Below, one piece after another: positions 18,413 through 26,805 of a stretch of DNA of 64,000 bases. How positions within the stretch are numbered: the stretch's first letter is position 1; every line of letters begins with the position of its first letter. The position numbers and the translations under genes were made by a program. The DNA lies in contig NZ_VLNR01000001.1 in NCBI RefSeq assembly GCF_007489275.1, positions 63,206-127,205 of the forward strand, in the 5' to 3' direction. The notes below the pieces were generated by a model, which saw only the letters and a list, made by a program, of their open reading frames with translations, was not told where the DNA came from and made no database searches. Source of the stretch: Aquimarina algiphila. GTDB lineage: Bacteria; Bacteroidota; Bacteroidia; Flavobacteriales; Flavobacteriaceae.

Positions 18413-19495
18413 ATGCAAAATACTGCTTTAACAGAAACTCACATTGCTTTAGGGGCTAAAATTGTTCCTTTTGCAGGTTTTAATATGCCTGTATCTTATG
18501 AAGGGGTCAACATAGAACACGAAACAGTTCGTAAAGATGTTGGCGTTTTTGATGTATCTCATATGGGAGAGTTCTTAATCACCGGTGCGAACGCCCTAGA
18601 TTTGATTCAGAAAGTAACTTCTAATGACGCTTCTAAACTAGTTGATGGAAAAGCTCAATATAGTTGTTTCCCAAATGATAAAGGAGGAATTGTAGATGAT
18701 TTGATTGTGTACAAAATTGCAGATGAAAAATATCTTTTGGTCGTTAATGCTTCTAATATTAAAAAAGACTGGGATTGGATTAGTAGCCATAATACTATGA
18801 ATGCAGACATGCGTGATTTATCTGATGACTATTCTTTATTGGCAATACAAGGTCCAAAAGCTGCTGCTGCAATGCAACCATTAACTTCTGTTGATCTGGA
18901 AACAATGAAATTTTACACTTTTGAAGTAGCTGATTTTGCAGGAATTGAAAATGTTATTATTTCGGCAACAGGGTATACTGGTAGTGGAGGTTTTGAAATT
19001 TATTGCAAAAACTCTGAAGTTCAGCAGATATGGGATAAGGTGCTTGAAACAGGGGCTGACTTTGGTATTAAACCTATCGGATTAGCTGCAAGAGATACAT
19101 TAAGATTAGAAATGGGATATTGCCTTTATGGAAATGATATAAATGACTCAACTTCTCCTATAGAAGCCGGACTTGGTTGGATTACTAAATTTTCAAAAGA
19201 TTTTATTAATGCAGAATCTATTGCTAAAGAAAAAGAACGTGGAGCAGAACGAAAATTAGTAGGTTTTGAATTAAATGAACGTGGTATTCCTCGTCATGAC
19301 TATGACATCGTAGATGATAATGGTAATAAAATAGGTATTGTGACCTCTGGTACTATGTCTCCTTCTTTAGGAAAAGGAATTGGACTAGGATATGTGTCCG
19401 CTATTTTTGCAACGCCTGGAAGTAAAATTAATATCCAGGTTCGCAAAAAAGCTATTCCCGCAACCGTAGTAAAATTACCTTTTTATAAAGGGTAA
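18413..19495 (+). CDS. gcvT: Aminomethyltransferase, glycine cleavage system T protein
   Basis: From the ATG at 18413 the protein has 360 residues ([23 protein letters not shown]), the normal length for GcvT. It transfers the methylene group from aminomethyl-lipoyl-GcvH to tetrahydrofolate, releasing ammonia. Recognisable segments are [10 protein letters not shown], the [12 protein letters not shown] stretch, [11 protein letters not shown], the [14 protein letters not shown] block and the C-terminal [17 protein letters not shown] longer reading from the TTG at 18350 would add 21 residues that overlap the promoter, so I reject it. It is monocistronic: a strong terminator follows at 19518-19566. 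No gcvH or gcvP is in the window, which is common in this group. Confidence 0.95.
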   Translation: MQNTALTETHIALGAKIVPFAGFNMPVSYEGVNIEHETVRKDVGVFDVSHMGEFLITGANALDLIQKVTSNDASKLVDGKAQYSCFPNDKGGIVDDLIVYKIADEKYLLVVNASNIKKDWDWISSHNTMNADMRDLSDDYSLLAIQGPKAAAAMQPLTSVDLETMKFYTFEVADFAGIENVIISATGYTGSGGFEIYCKNSEVQQIWDKVLETGADFGIKPIGLAARDTLRLEMGYCLYGNDINDSTSPIEAGLGWITKFSKDFINAESIAKEKERGAERKLVGFELNERGIPRHDYDIVDDNGNKIGIVTSGTMSPSLGKGIGLGYVSAIFATPGSKINIQVRKKAIPATVVKLPFYKG

Positions 19496-19517
19496 TATAA
19501 CAATAAACAATAGTATA

Positions 19518-19566
19518 ATTAAGTTTCAAGGTTACACAGTAGTAATATTTGAAACTTAATTTTTTT
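19518..19566 (+). terminator. Rho-independent terminator of gcvT
   Basis: ATTAAGTTTCAA at 19518-19529 pairs with TTGAAACTTAAT at 19549-19560, followed by TTTTTT at 19561-19566. This is a classic stem plus U-tract, placed between gcvT and the next gene. Confidence 0.85.
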
Positions 19567-19577
19567 ATAATAGGATT

Positions 19578-20393
19578 TTGAAAAGAATTTTGATCGTAGG
19601 TGCCAGTGGTTTTATAGGAAATGCTCTTTATAAAGAGCTAAATTCCTATTTTGATACCTATGGTACATATCGTACTGACAACGCATTCTTTGAAAAGAAC
19701 AATAAGTTCTTTCAATATGATATGGAACTTGAAGATATTTCCATTCTATTAGATAACTTAAAGCCAACTTATATTATCACTACACTTAGAGGTAATTTTA
19801 ACTCACAATTAGATGCACATCAACGTATAATTGGATGGATACAAAAACATAAATGCAAGCTTATTTTTATGTCTAGTGCCAATGTATTTGATTCCTTTAG
19901 TAACTACCCATCTTATGAATATGATAAAACATTAAGCGATAGTGTTTTTGGAAGATTTAAAATTAAAATTGAAAATGCTTTAATGCGATTACCAACAAAT
20001 AAGTATGTAATTGCAAGGGTTCCCATGGTTTTTGGGTCTGGTACTCCTAGGGTTCAGGAATTAAAAACATTGCATGATTTAGCCGCACCGATAGAAGTTT
20101 TTCCAAACGTAATTATTAATGTGACCTCTATATCAAAACTGACGCAACAAATACATTACATTATTAATCGTAGTAAGAAAGGTATTTTTCATTTGGGCAG
20201 TAATGACCTGATCTACCATCTTGATCTCATCAAAGAAATCTGCGATATACTACAACTTGATGATCCTGCTTATAAACAAGTTTATGATTCTAATAACGAT
20301 CGTTATCTAGCTGTACTACCTAAAGACAACAAGCTTCCCAAAAATCTTCAGATAACAACACAACAAGTTATCAATTCTGTTATCGCCAAGTGA
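19578..20393 (+). CDS. NAD(P)-dependent sugar-nucleotide epimerase/reductase-like SDR
   Basis: This 271-residue extended short-chain dehydrogenase begins with a Rossmann motif GASGFIG at 8-14. It has the SSANVFDS segment and a downstream YDKTLSDSVFGRFK stretch in place of a strict YxxxK. It resembles RmlD/WcaG-like reductases that modify nucleotide sugars. The only start that keeps the Rossmann strand is TTG at 19578-19580, with TAGGA at 19571-19575 as a possible ribosome site. The gcvT terminator ends only 11 bases before the start, so the promoter must overlap it or expression depends on read-through. The catalytic tyrosine context is atypical, so substrate and activity are uncertain. Confidence 0.72.
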   Translation: MKRILIVGASGFIGNALYKELNSYFDTYGTYRTDNAFFEKNNKFFQYDMELEDISILLDNLKPTYIITTLRGNFNSQLDAHQRIIGWIQKHKCKLIFMSSANVFDSFSNYPSYEYDKTLSDSVFGRFKIKIENALMRLPTNKYVIARVPMVFGSGTPRVQELKTLHDLAAPIEVFPNVIINVTSISKLTQQIHYIINRSKKGIFHLGSNDLIYHLDLIKEICDILQLDDPAYKQVYDSNNDRYLAVLPKDNKLPKNLQITTQQVINSVIAK

Positions 20394-20439
20394 TTCTTAA
20401 TGAATTCATAATACCATATTTCTTATCCATAATTCGTAT

Positions 20440-20447
20440 TATCTTTG
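20440..20447 (+). promoter_or_regulatory. -7 element TATCTTTG just before the DCC-family gene
   Basis: TATCTTTG matches TAnnTTTG exactly and ends only 4 bases before the ATG at 20452. A start of transcription a few bases downstream would give a leaderless or near-leaderless mRNA. No TTG is seen at the -33 spacing. Confidence 0.4.
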
Positions 20448-20451
20448 TCAT

Positions 20452-20865
20452 ATGATTAAAGAAGATAAAAAAATCATATTATTTGATGGCGTATGTAACC
20501 TCTGCAATAGTGCTATAAACTTTATTATTAAGCGCGATAAAAAAGATATATTCAGGTATGCATCTCTACAGAGCGAAATTGGTAAAAAACTAATTCTGGA
20601 AAGAAACATAGACACTTCTTCATTAGATTCTATTTTATTGATTGAACCAAAAGTCGCCTATTATCATAAATCAACAGCCGCTTTACATATTGCAAAGCAG
20701 CTGTCTGGTCTTTATCCCTTACTTTCTGTTTTCCTTATTTTACCTAAATTCTTTAGAGACTGGATTTACAATATTATTGCCAAAAACAGATATAAATGGT
20801 TTGGCAAAAAAGAAAGTTGTATGATTCCAACCCCAAAACTTAAAGCTCTTTTTATTGATCAATAA
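20452..20865 (+). CDS. DCC-family thiol-disulfide oxidoreductase-like protein (DUF393)
   Basis: This 137-residue protein shows the family's hallmark near the N terminus, LFDGVCNLCN (residues about 10-19), whose CxxC pair suggests a thioredoxin-like redox fold. Further segments are FRYASLQSE and LLSVFLILPKFFRDWIYNIIAKNRYKWFG, with the C-terminal cysteine in ESCMIP. Length is normal for the family. The biochemical role of bacterial members is not established. It lies 58 bases after the epimerase gene but has its own -7 element. A small minus-strand gene follows convergently after 22 bases. Confidence 0.87.
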   Translation: MIKEDKKIILFDGVCNLCNSAINFIIKRDKKDIFRYASLQSEIGKKLILERNIDTSSLDSILLIEPKVAYYHKSTAALHIAKQLSGLYPLLSVFLILPKFFRDWIYNIIAKNRYKWFGKKESCMIPTPKLKALFIDQ

Positions 20866-20887
20866 CAATTGAATCGTTTTCTGCTCT

Positions 20888-21076
20888 TCATTTAGTCTTT
20901 GGTACAACCACCCTTGAAGAGTTATCTACTTGATTACCTGAGTCAAACTCAGTCTGATGTTTTTTACGCAATTCGTTGGATTGAGCGTCTAACTTATTAA
21001 CATTGTCTATATGCACAATACTAAGGCATATAACAGCAAAAGTAATAAGCACTATGGGTAGTAAAAGCCGTTTCAT
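20888..21076 (-). CDS. Small membrane-anchored or exported protein, unknown function
   Basis: This 62-residue protein has a positively charged start (MKRLLLP), one hydrophobic helix at about 5-22 (VLITFAVICLSIVHI), and a polar tail rich in asparagine and charged residues ending VVVPKTK. It could be a single-pass inner-membrane protein or a secreted peptide with an uncleaved signal. I recognise no family. It is convergent with the DCC gene and divergent from the DUF4139 gene. ATG start and codon use look real, but small size keeps confidence moderate. Confidence 0.5.
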   Translation of the reverse strand: MKRLLLPIVLITFAVICLSIVHIDNVNKLDAQSNELRKKHQTEFDSGNQVDNSSRVVVPKTK

Positions 21077-21165
21077 ATTGTAAGTGTTTTTAGTGTGAAA
21101 AATTGATATACCAAAAGTATAGATAAGAATAATACCTTGTAAGGGGACTTTAACTAAAAGTGATC

Positions 21166-21181
21166 AGGGGAAAATCCCCCT
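21166..21181. repeat. AGGGG/CCCCT inverted repeat upstream of the DUF4139 gene
   Basis: AGGGG-aaaatc-CCCCT is a G/C-rich inverted repeat in an otherwise AT-rich region, 136 bases before the ATG at 21317. A similar CCCCT-gaatat-AGGGG repeat occurs at 50929-50944, ahead of a precursor-like peptide gene. It may be an operator; no regulator can be named. Confidence 0.35.
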
Positions 21182-21316
21182 ATTTAAATATTAGAATTGG
21201 TTTTATAATTCTAAAATATAGATTTCACTAACTCAAAATATCGGTTCACTCAATTAAGGTTTTACAAAAAACACTAACAATCTATATTCGTTTTTATAAC
21301 TAAAAACTATAAAATT

Positions 21317-23191
21317 ATGAGAACCTATACGCTATTATTCTTATTGTTTTCATTCCTTGTATCTGCTAATAATGAAAAGAAGACAGTATCTACAATTGAA
21401 GAAGTAACAGTATACCTTACGGGCGCACAAATAAAAAGAACTACCTCTGTAAATATAAAACCGGGAATCAATGATATCATATTGCATGATCTATCTCCTT
21501 CAATTGACGAAAATAGCATTCAAATATCAGGGTTAAAAAACAATTCTATAGTATCAATAAATTTCAACATTAATTATCTCGAAAGGAAACAACAATCTGA
21601 AGAACTAAAATCTTTGAAAAATAAACTTCAAAAATTACTATTAGAGAGAAGTAACAATGATAATATCATTTCTGGGCTACAAAAAGAACAAAAAGTACTA
21701 GACAATAATCAACAGATCAGTGGTAACAACACAACCCTTTCTTTAGAAACGGTAAAACAAATTTCTACGTATTATAGAGAAAGATCTGTTATTATAAAGA
21801 ATGATATATATACCATTACACAAAAATTAAATGACTTACATAAAAATATTGATGCCATCAGAAATGAAATAAATACACTTGATGATCATACCAAAGAAGA
21901 ACGTGGTGAAATTAAACTAAAACTTGATGCTACCACTGCGTCTAATCTAATACTAGAAATACGATATAATGTTAATAATGCAGGCTGGTTTCCATTATAT
22001 GATATCAAATCAAAAAATGTTGAATCTCCACTTAACATAGCATATAAAGCAAATGTATATCAACAAACCGGAACAGATTGGAAAAATGCAAATATCATCT
22101 TGTCTACTGGTGATCCTAATACCAATAATCTTAAACCTGATCTAACTACAAAGTATTTAAACTTTACTTATGGCAATTATAGAAGAAACAATACTGTTAA
22201 TAGGCATGGCTATAAATATAACCCAACAATAAGGCGAGTAACCGGAATTATTAGTGATTCTAATGGCCAACCACTTCCTGGGGTAAATATTATAGAAAAA
22301 GGAACCACAAATGGTGTTCAAACGGATTTTGATGGTCGGTACTCTATAAATATCCAAGGAGGAAGAGAACTTTCTTTTTCTTACATAGGATTTAATAGCG
22401 CAACTATTCCTATTTATTCCTCATCAATAAATCAAAAATTAGAAGAAGATGTATCAGCATTAGAAGAAGTTGTTGTTACTTCATATGGATCATCTTCTCT
22501 CGCAGGAAGAGTATCTGGTGTTAAAGCAAAAAGGATGCAAGAAAAAAAAGAATATAACCGAGTGGTTGAAACTAAAGAAGAAGGGATTACAAATACTAAA
22601 TTCAAAATTAAAAATAAATACACGATCAACTCTAATGCAGAGGTTACCGTAATTGAGATTGATAATTTTGATATGAAAGCAGATTACAAGTATTATGTAG
22701 CACCAGAACTTGATGAAAATGCATTTCTGACTGCAAAACTAGGAAACTGGGAACAATTTAACTTATTAGCGGGAGAAGCCAATATTTACTTTGAAGGTAG
22801 CTTTGCAGGAAAAACAAATATCGATCCTCTAGCAACAACAGACAGTCTCACAATATCCTTAGGTGTTGATCCAAATATCATTGTGAAAAGAGAACAACTT
22901 AATAATTTTAAAAGTAAATCCTTTACAGGAAGTAATAGAATTATAAATCGTGGGTATAAAATCAGTATTAAAAATAACAAGAAAAATAAAATCCATATTA
23001 CGTTACAGGATCGTATTCCTATTTCTCAGAACAAAGAAATCAAAATAGACGATATTAACACTAGTGCTTTAGGATATGATACTAAAACCGGTATCATAAC
23101 TTGGGAACTAAATATCCCTTCAAATCAAAAAGAAGAAAAACAGTTTTCTTATCAAGTAAAGTACCCAAAAAACAAACGAATTAATCTTTAA
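21317..23191 (+). CDS. DUF4139/MuiA-like exported protein with inserted carboxypeptidase-regulatory (SusC-like) segment
   Basis: This 624-residue protein has a signal peptide (LLFLLFSFLVSA), the DUF4140-type start (STIEEVTVYLTGAQIKR), a coiled-coil region at about 90-200 with many K/E/Q residues, and a DUF4139 beta domain (TDWKNANIILSTGDP; C-terminal half to 624). Between them, at about residues 305-400, lies an insert (GQPLPGVNIIEKGTTNG, TDFDGRYSI) followed by LEEDVSALEEVVVTSYG. This is the same order as the start of SusC receptors, without a plug or barrel. The family's function is unclear. The insert may fold as a peptidase-regulatory beta-sandwich. The gene stands alone, and its last 4 bases overlap the end of a convergent lipoprotein gene. 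Confidence 0.82.
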   Translation: MRTYTLLFLLFSFLVSANNEKKTVSTIEEVTVYLTGAQIKRTTSVNIKPGINDIILHDLSPSIDENSIQISGLKNNSIVSINFNINYLERKQQSEELKSLKNKLQKLLLERSNNDNIISGLQKEQKVLDNNQQISGNNTTLSLETVKQISTYYRERSVIIKNDIYTITQKLNDLHKNIDAIRNEINTLDDHTKEERGEIKLKLDATTASNLILEIRYNVNNAGWFPLYDIKSKNVESPLNIAYKANVYQQTGTDWKNANIILSTGDPNTNNLKPDLTTKYLNFTYGNYRRNNTVNRHGYKYNPTIRRVTGIISDSNGQPLPGVNIIEKGTTNGVQTDFDGRYSINIQGGRELSFSYIGFNSATIPIYSSSINQKLEEDVSALEEVVVTSYGSSSLAGRVSGVKAKRMQEKKEYNRVVETKEEGITNTKFKIKNKYTINSNAEVTVIEIDNFDMKADYKYYVAPELDENAFLTAKLGNWEQFNLLAGEANIYFEGSFAGKTNIDPLATTDSLTISLGVDPNIIVKREQLNNFKSKSFTGSNRIINRGYKISIKNNKKNKIHITLQDRIPISQNKEIKIDDINTSALGYDTKTGIITWELNIPSNQKEEKQFSYQVKYPKNKRINL

Positions 23192-23595
23192 CGCTGAAAT
23201 GTATATCGAAAACCATCTCTAAATTGTTCATCAATGGTAAATTCATTATTGGTAAGTTCAAAATTGCCTAAGTTTCTATCATTGATGATCAATTCTTCGT
23301 TTCCGTTAATTGTAACCATAGAAAAATTATAAGTACCTGTTGGCAATATATCATTAATCGCATCATTCATATTATTATTTGTGATTACGACATTTTTATT
23401 AGTCTCATTAAAATTCCAAATGATTATACCTTTATCAAGATTTTCATTAATTCCGATAAAACCTCCCGAGACATTGATCAAATTCCATTCACCTCCCAAA
23501 CCTGAAGAATTAAGATCTGGATTAGTAACTACATCATCATCTCCACTGCATCCAATTATCAGTATAGAAGTAAAGAAATAAATAAAATATTTCAT
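23188..23595 (-). CDS. Small lipoprotein, lipocalin-like pattern
   Basis: This 135-residue protein has a clear lipoprotein start, IIGCSGDDD with the cysteine at about 16, followed by a Asp/Asn/Ser linker. The remaining ~100 residues are beta-rich (GGEWNLINVSGGF, IIIWNFNE, LIINDRNLGNFEL). This resembles the lipocalin-like small lipoproteins common in Flavobacteriia, but I cannot name a specific family. It is convergent with the DUF4139 gene with a 4-base overlap of stop codons. Function unknown; likely at the outer membrane. Confidence 0.65.
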   Translation of the reverse strand: MKYFIYFFTSILIIGCSGDDDVVTNPDLNSSGLGGEWNLINVSGGFIGINENLDKGIIIWNFNETNKNVVITNNNMNDAINDILPTGTYNFSMVTINGNEELIINDRNLGNFELTNNEFTIDEQFRDGFRYTFQR

Positions 23596-23746
23596 GACCT
23601 ATAGATTTGGTTAAATCTTATATATCTAATAGATGAATAGCTTTTATATTTGGTTGCGTAAAGAAAATGTTAAAAATCATAATATCTTTCGCTATCCTTA
23701 TAGAGTGAATTACTTTAGTTTTTTAAAAAAAATAAAATCTTTCACA

Positions 23747-24343
23747 ATGAAACAATTTTCTTTATTTGTCATTTCTCTCCTATTCTTTTCAATAACATTA
23801 CATGCTCAGGATACAACCACTACAAACCTTCCTTATGCAGAAATACCGGATTATCCAGAAACCTATACTGCTGGTTCTGTTGCTGCGAGATTAATTGATG
23901 GGTTAGGTTTTAGATATTATTGGGCTACTGAAGGATTACGTGACGAAGATTTACAATACAAACCAAGTGAGAAAGGAAGAAGATGTGAAGAGACCATTGA
24001 TCATATTTATGATTTATCTAGAGTAATTGTTAATGCGACTACAAAAACAATAAACGACCCTACCATAGAACAACCAGAAATGAATTATGCTGAGAAACGT
24101 AAAAAAACTCTTGAAAATTTCAAAAAAGCGCGTAATATATTACTAAAAAGCAATGATTTAACGGATTTTAAGGTTGTTTTCAAAGGGAAAGAAAAAAATA
24201 CAGAATTCCCATTCTGGAATAACATCAATGGCCCTATTGCTGATGCAATATGGCATACGGGACAAGTAGTTTTACTAAGAAGAGCGTCTGGAAATCCTTT
24301 TAATTCTAAGGTAAGTGTATTAACCGGAAAAGTAAGATCATAA
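23747..24343 (+). CDS. DinB-superfamily exported protein
   Basis: From the ATG at 23747 the protein has 198 residues with a clean signal peptide (MKQFSLFVISLLFFSITLHAQ). An upstream in-frame reading from 23633 would add 38 residues ahead of the signal sequence and is rejected. The body shows a DinB-like four-helix pattern: VAARLIDGLGFRYYWATEGL near the start, TIDHIYDLSR (first histidine), and ADAIWHTGQVVLLRR (second histidine) near the end. These are the positions that bind metal in DinB/YfiT proteins. Export is unusual for bacillithiol-transferase-type members, so the role is unclear. It is convergent with the PLP decarboxylase gene, 18 bases apart. Confidence 0.72.
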   Translation: MKQFSLFVISLLFFSITLHAQDTTTTNLPYAEIPDYPETYTAGSVAARLIDGLGFRYYWATEGLRDEDLQYKPSEKGRRCEETIDHIYDLSRVIVNATTKTINDPTIEQPEMNYAEKRKKTLENFKKARNILLKSNDLTDFKVVFKGKEKNTEFPFWNNINGPIADAIWHTGQVVLLRRASGNPFNSKVSVLTGKVRS

Positions 24344-24361
24344 CCAGAATTTCTATAGTAA

Positions 24362-25807
24362 CTACGCTATAGTTGCTGCGATAGTTTCTATTTCATCCAA
24401 AAGAGAGATTAAGTCCTTTTCTTTTGTTAGTGGATTCATGATCGTCGTTCTAAGATATAATTCTTCTTTTATTCTAGTTTGCACAATATAAAACTTTCCT
24501 GAAGCGATTAAACGTTTTCGGATATCTGCATTAAGAGAATTAATATCCCTACCCATCATTACTTTGGTATATCTAAAATTAATGATATTCGCCTCTGGTA
24601 TTAGCGCCAATTCAAAATCAAGGCGATCGTTAATCGTTTTTGAAAAAACCGAAGCAAGATGGTACAAAGTATCAACATTTTTTTCAAATATTTCTTCTCC
24701 ATGTGCTTTTAGTATGGCATAAACTTTTATGGACATCATAAATTTTGTACACTCAAAAGTTCTCTTTCCAGAATTATACCATTCTCTGGTATCTTGTGAA
24801 TCCCATAAATATTGAGCTTTTTGTGCAAAAGTTTGATAAGCATCTTCTGCTTTCTTAAAAATTAATCCGGTATTTAAAGCAAGAGTCATTAGCATTTTAT
24901 GAAAATCAATAACAACAGAATCTGCACGTTCAATTCCGTTTACCAAATATTTATATTGCTTTGAAAACACCACTCCGCCTCCATGAGCACCATCCACATG
25001 AAACCATAAATTCTGTTTTTCTGCAAAATCTGCAAGATAATTTAAATTATCGTATGACCCGGTAGCTGTGGAGCATGCACAACCAATAAGGGCAATAACA
25101 TAAAAACCATCTGCTTTGGCTTTACTATAATATTCATCAAGTATATTTGTGTCTATTTTGAAATCAGAATCAACGGGTACTTTTATAATCCCATCATTTC
25201 CTAAACCTAAAATTCTAGCAGCTCTATCAATACAATAATGTGCTTCTTCAGAAACTAATACTGCTAGTTTTTCTTGATGTCCATGTTCCCAAACAGCAGT
25301 TGGTGCTTTAGCTTTACGTGCAGCCAATAAAGCAGTAAGGTTGGCTAAAGTACCACCAGAAGTAAGAAACCCAGAAGCATCAGAACTATACCCAATTCTT
25401 TTAGCCACTAAATCTGTAACAATTTTTTCGATTGCATTACCTGCCATTCCCATTTCATATACTCCAGTACCATTATTTAACACATCAGACATCAGTCCAG
25501 CCAAACCAGAAATTAATGCAGGAACAGCAACCTGATGACCAATATATTTTGGATGATGCACACTTATAGAATGTTCAAGAATATTACTGAATACATCAAT
25601 CATTCCAGTATCCGAAGAAAAATCTTGTTTCCAGAATAATAATTCATCCTCTGGCTCTCTATACGTGAGAACAGGTTGGTCCTCGTCTGTCTGAACTTTT
25701 TCTATATGGTCAGCAATTAAATCGATCATCTCATGTCCTATCTTTCTAAAATCAGAAGGATCATAAGCTTTTTCCAATGTGTCTAGGTTTGGTATCGTGT
25801 TTTGCAT
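24362..25807 (-). CDS. PLP-dependent group II amino acid decarboxylase
   Basis: This 481-residue protein is of the aromatic-amino-acid/diaminobutyrate/glutamate decarboxylase type. The PLP lysine is K304 in DFHKML. H190 in SEEAHY would stack on the ring, and D272 in WFHVDGAHGG binds the pyridine nitrogen. TSGGTLANLTALLAAR (149-164) is the phosphate-binding stretch. Length is typical for the family. The natural amine product is unknown: 2,4-diaminobutyrate, aspartate and aromatic substrates are all possible. It is divergent from a LysR gene 116 bases away, with facing promoters, which suggests direct control. It is convergent with the DinB-like gene. Confidence 0.87.
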   Translation of the reverse strand: MQNTIPNLDTLEKAYDPSDFRKIGHEMIDLIADHIEKVQTDEDQPVLTYREPEDELLFWKQDFSSDTGMIDVFSNILEHSISVHHPKYIGHQVAVPALISGLAGLMSDVLNNGTGVYEMGMAGNAIEKIVTDLVAKRIGYSSDASGFLTSGGTLANLTALLAARKAKAPTAVWEHGHQEKLAVLVSEEAHYCIDRAARILGLGNDGIIKVPVDSDFKIDTNILDEYYSKAKADGFYVIALIGCACSTATGSYDNLNYLADFAEKQNLWFHVDGAHGGGVVFSKQYKYLVNGIERADSVVIDFHKMLMTLALNTGLIFKKAEDAYQTFAQKAQYLWDSQDTREWYNSGKRTFECTKFMMSIKVYAILKAHGEEIFEKNVDTLYHLASVFSKTINDRLDFELALIPEANIINFRYTKVMMGRDINSLNADIRKRLIASGKFYIVQTRIKEELYLRTTIMNPLTKEKDLISLLDEIETIAATIA

Positions 25808-25852
25808 TCTATCACTAATATTATACTATGAATTATCCAAATGTTGAAACAC

Positions 25853-25900
25853 ATCAAAATTAATCATCTATATTTATAATAAAAAATACTTAATTTTGAT
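25853..25900. promoter_or_regulatory. Divergent promoter region with 11-bp inverted repeat
   Basis: ATCAAAATTAA at 25853-25863 and TTAATTTTGAT at 25890-25900 are exact inverted copies. Each contains a TAATTTTG -7 element: 25855-25862 reading left into the decarboxylase gene, 25891-25898 reading right into the LysR gene. The symmetry could be a LysR operator or simply two copies of one promoter type. Confidence 0.5.
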
Positions 25901-25923
25901 TAACTAATAACAAAAATGCATTA

Positions 25924-26805
25924 ATGAATATCCAGCAACTAGAAAATGTACTGTTGTTATCCGAAAAATTGAACTTTACCAGAGCTGCAGAGGAATTGAA
26001 TATTGTACAGCCTGCATTGAGCAGACAAATAAAGCAATTAGAAGATCAAATCGGTGCAGTATTGTTTAAAAGAAATAAACGTAATGTAGAGCTCACTGCT
26101 GCTGGATATTATTTTATAGCAGAAGCCAAAAAACTACTTATTCAATTAGAAAGGGTTAAAAAACAAACAGTCCAAATTCACAATGGTCAGGCAGGAGAAA
26201 TTAAAATAGGTTTTACTCATTCAATAATGCAAACCATCTTACCAGAAATCCTAAAAACTGTTCATCAAAGAATACCTGGAATAAAAGCGGTATTAAGAGA
26301 AATGAACAATCGGGATCAATATCTGGCTCTACAGCAAAATGAATTAGACATTGGTTTCGCAACAAATCCAATGGTCCCCTTCAATTTGAAAAGCAAAGTA
26401 TTACATATCGATAATTTCGTAATATTATTACCAGAAAATCATCCTATAAATCAGGATAATTATAGTGATTTTTCTGTCTTTTCCAATGAAGAATTCATTT
26501 TTCCATCTGTTGCAGATGGCCCAAATTATGTACACATATTAGAATCCATATGTATTGATGCAGGGTTTGTTCCAAAAATTATTCATGAAACAGATTCTGC
26601 CAGTACAAGTTTTAGACTTGTAGAAGCCGGTTTAGGAATTTCTCTAGAGCCTATTTCTTCATTGTATGGTCATGAGTTTCCAATACAAAATATTGAATTG
26701 AAAAATATAAAACAAAAAGCAAAACTCACTATGATGTGGAATCCCGAACGAGAAAAAGATTATCCATTACTATTTGAGCTTCTTAGGAATTGGAAAGTAG
26801 AATAA
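25924..26805 (+). CDS. LysR-family transcriptional regulator
   Basis: This 293-residue protein has the winged helix-turn-helix of the family at residues 1-60 (LNFTRAAEELNIVQPALSRQ, with VLFKRNKRNVELTAAG after it). A two-lobed effector-binding domain runs from about 90 to 290. Family members usually repress themselves and activate a divergent target. The divergent target here is the PLP decarboxylase gene, so control of that gene is a fair inference. The inducer is unknown. Its stop abuts the stop of the convergent symporter gene with no gap. Length and motifs are normal. Confidence 0.93.
   Translation: MNIQQLENVLLLSEKLNFTRAAEELNIVQPALSRQIKQLEDQIGAVLFKRNKRNVELTAAGYYFIAEAKKLLIQLERVKKQTVQIHNGQAGEIKIGFTHSIMQTILPEILKTVHQRIPGIKAVLREMNNRDQYLALQQNELDIGFATNPMVPFNLKSKVLHIDNFVILLPENHPINQDNYSDFSVFSNEEFIFPSVADGPNYVHILESICIDAGFVPKIIHETDSASTSFRLVEAGLGISLEPISSLYGHEFPIQNIELKNIKQKAKLTMMWNPEREKDYPLLFELLRNWKVE

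Noticed and set aside
23633..23746. Upstream start for the DinB-like gene
   Set aside because: It would put 38 charged residues in front of a clean signal peptide that begins at the ATG at 23747.
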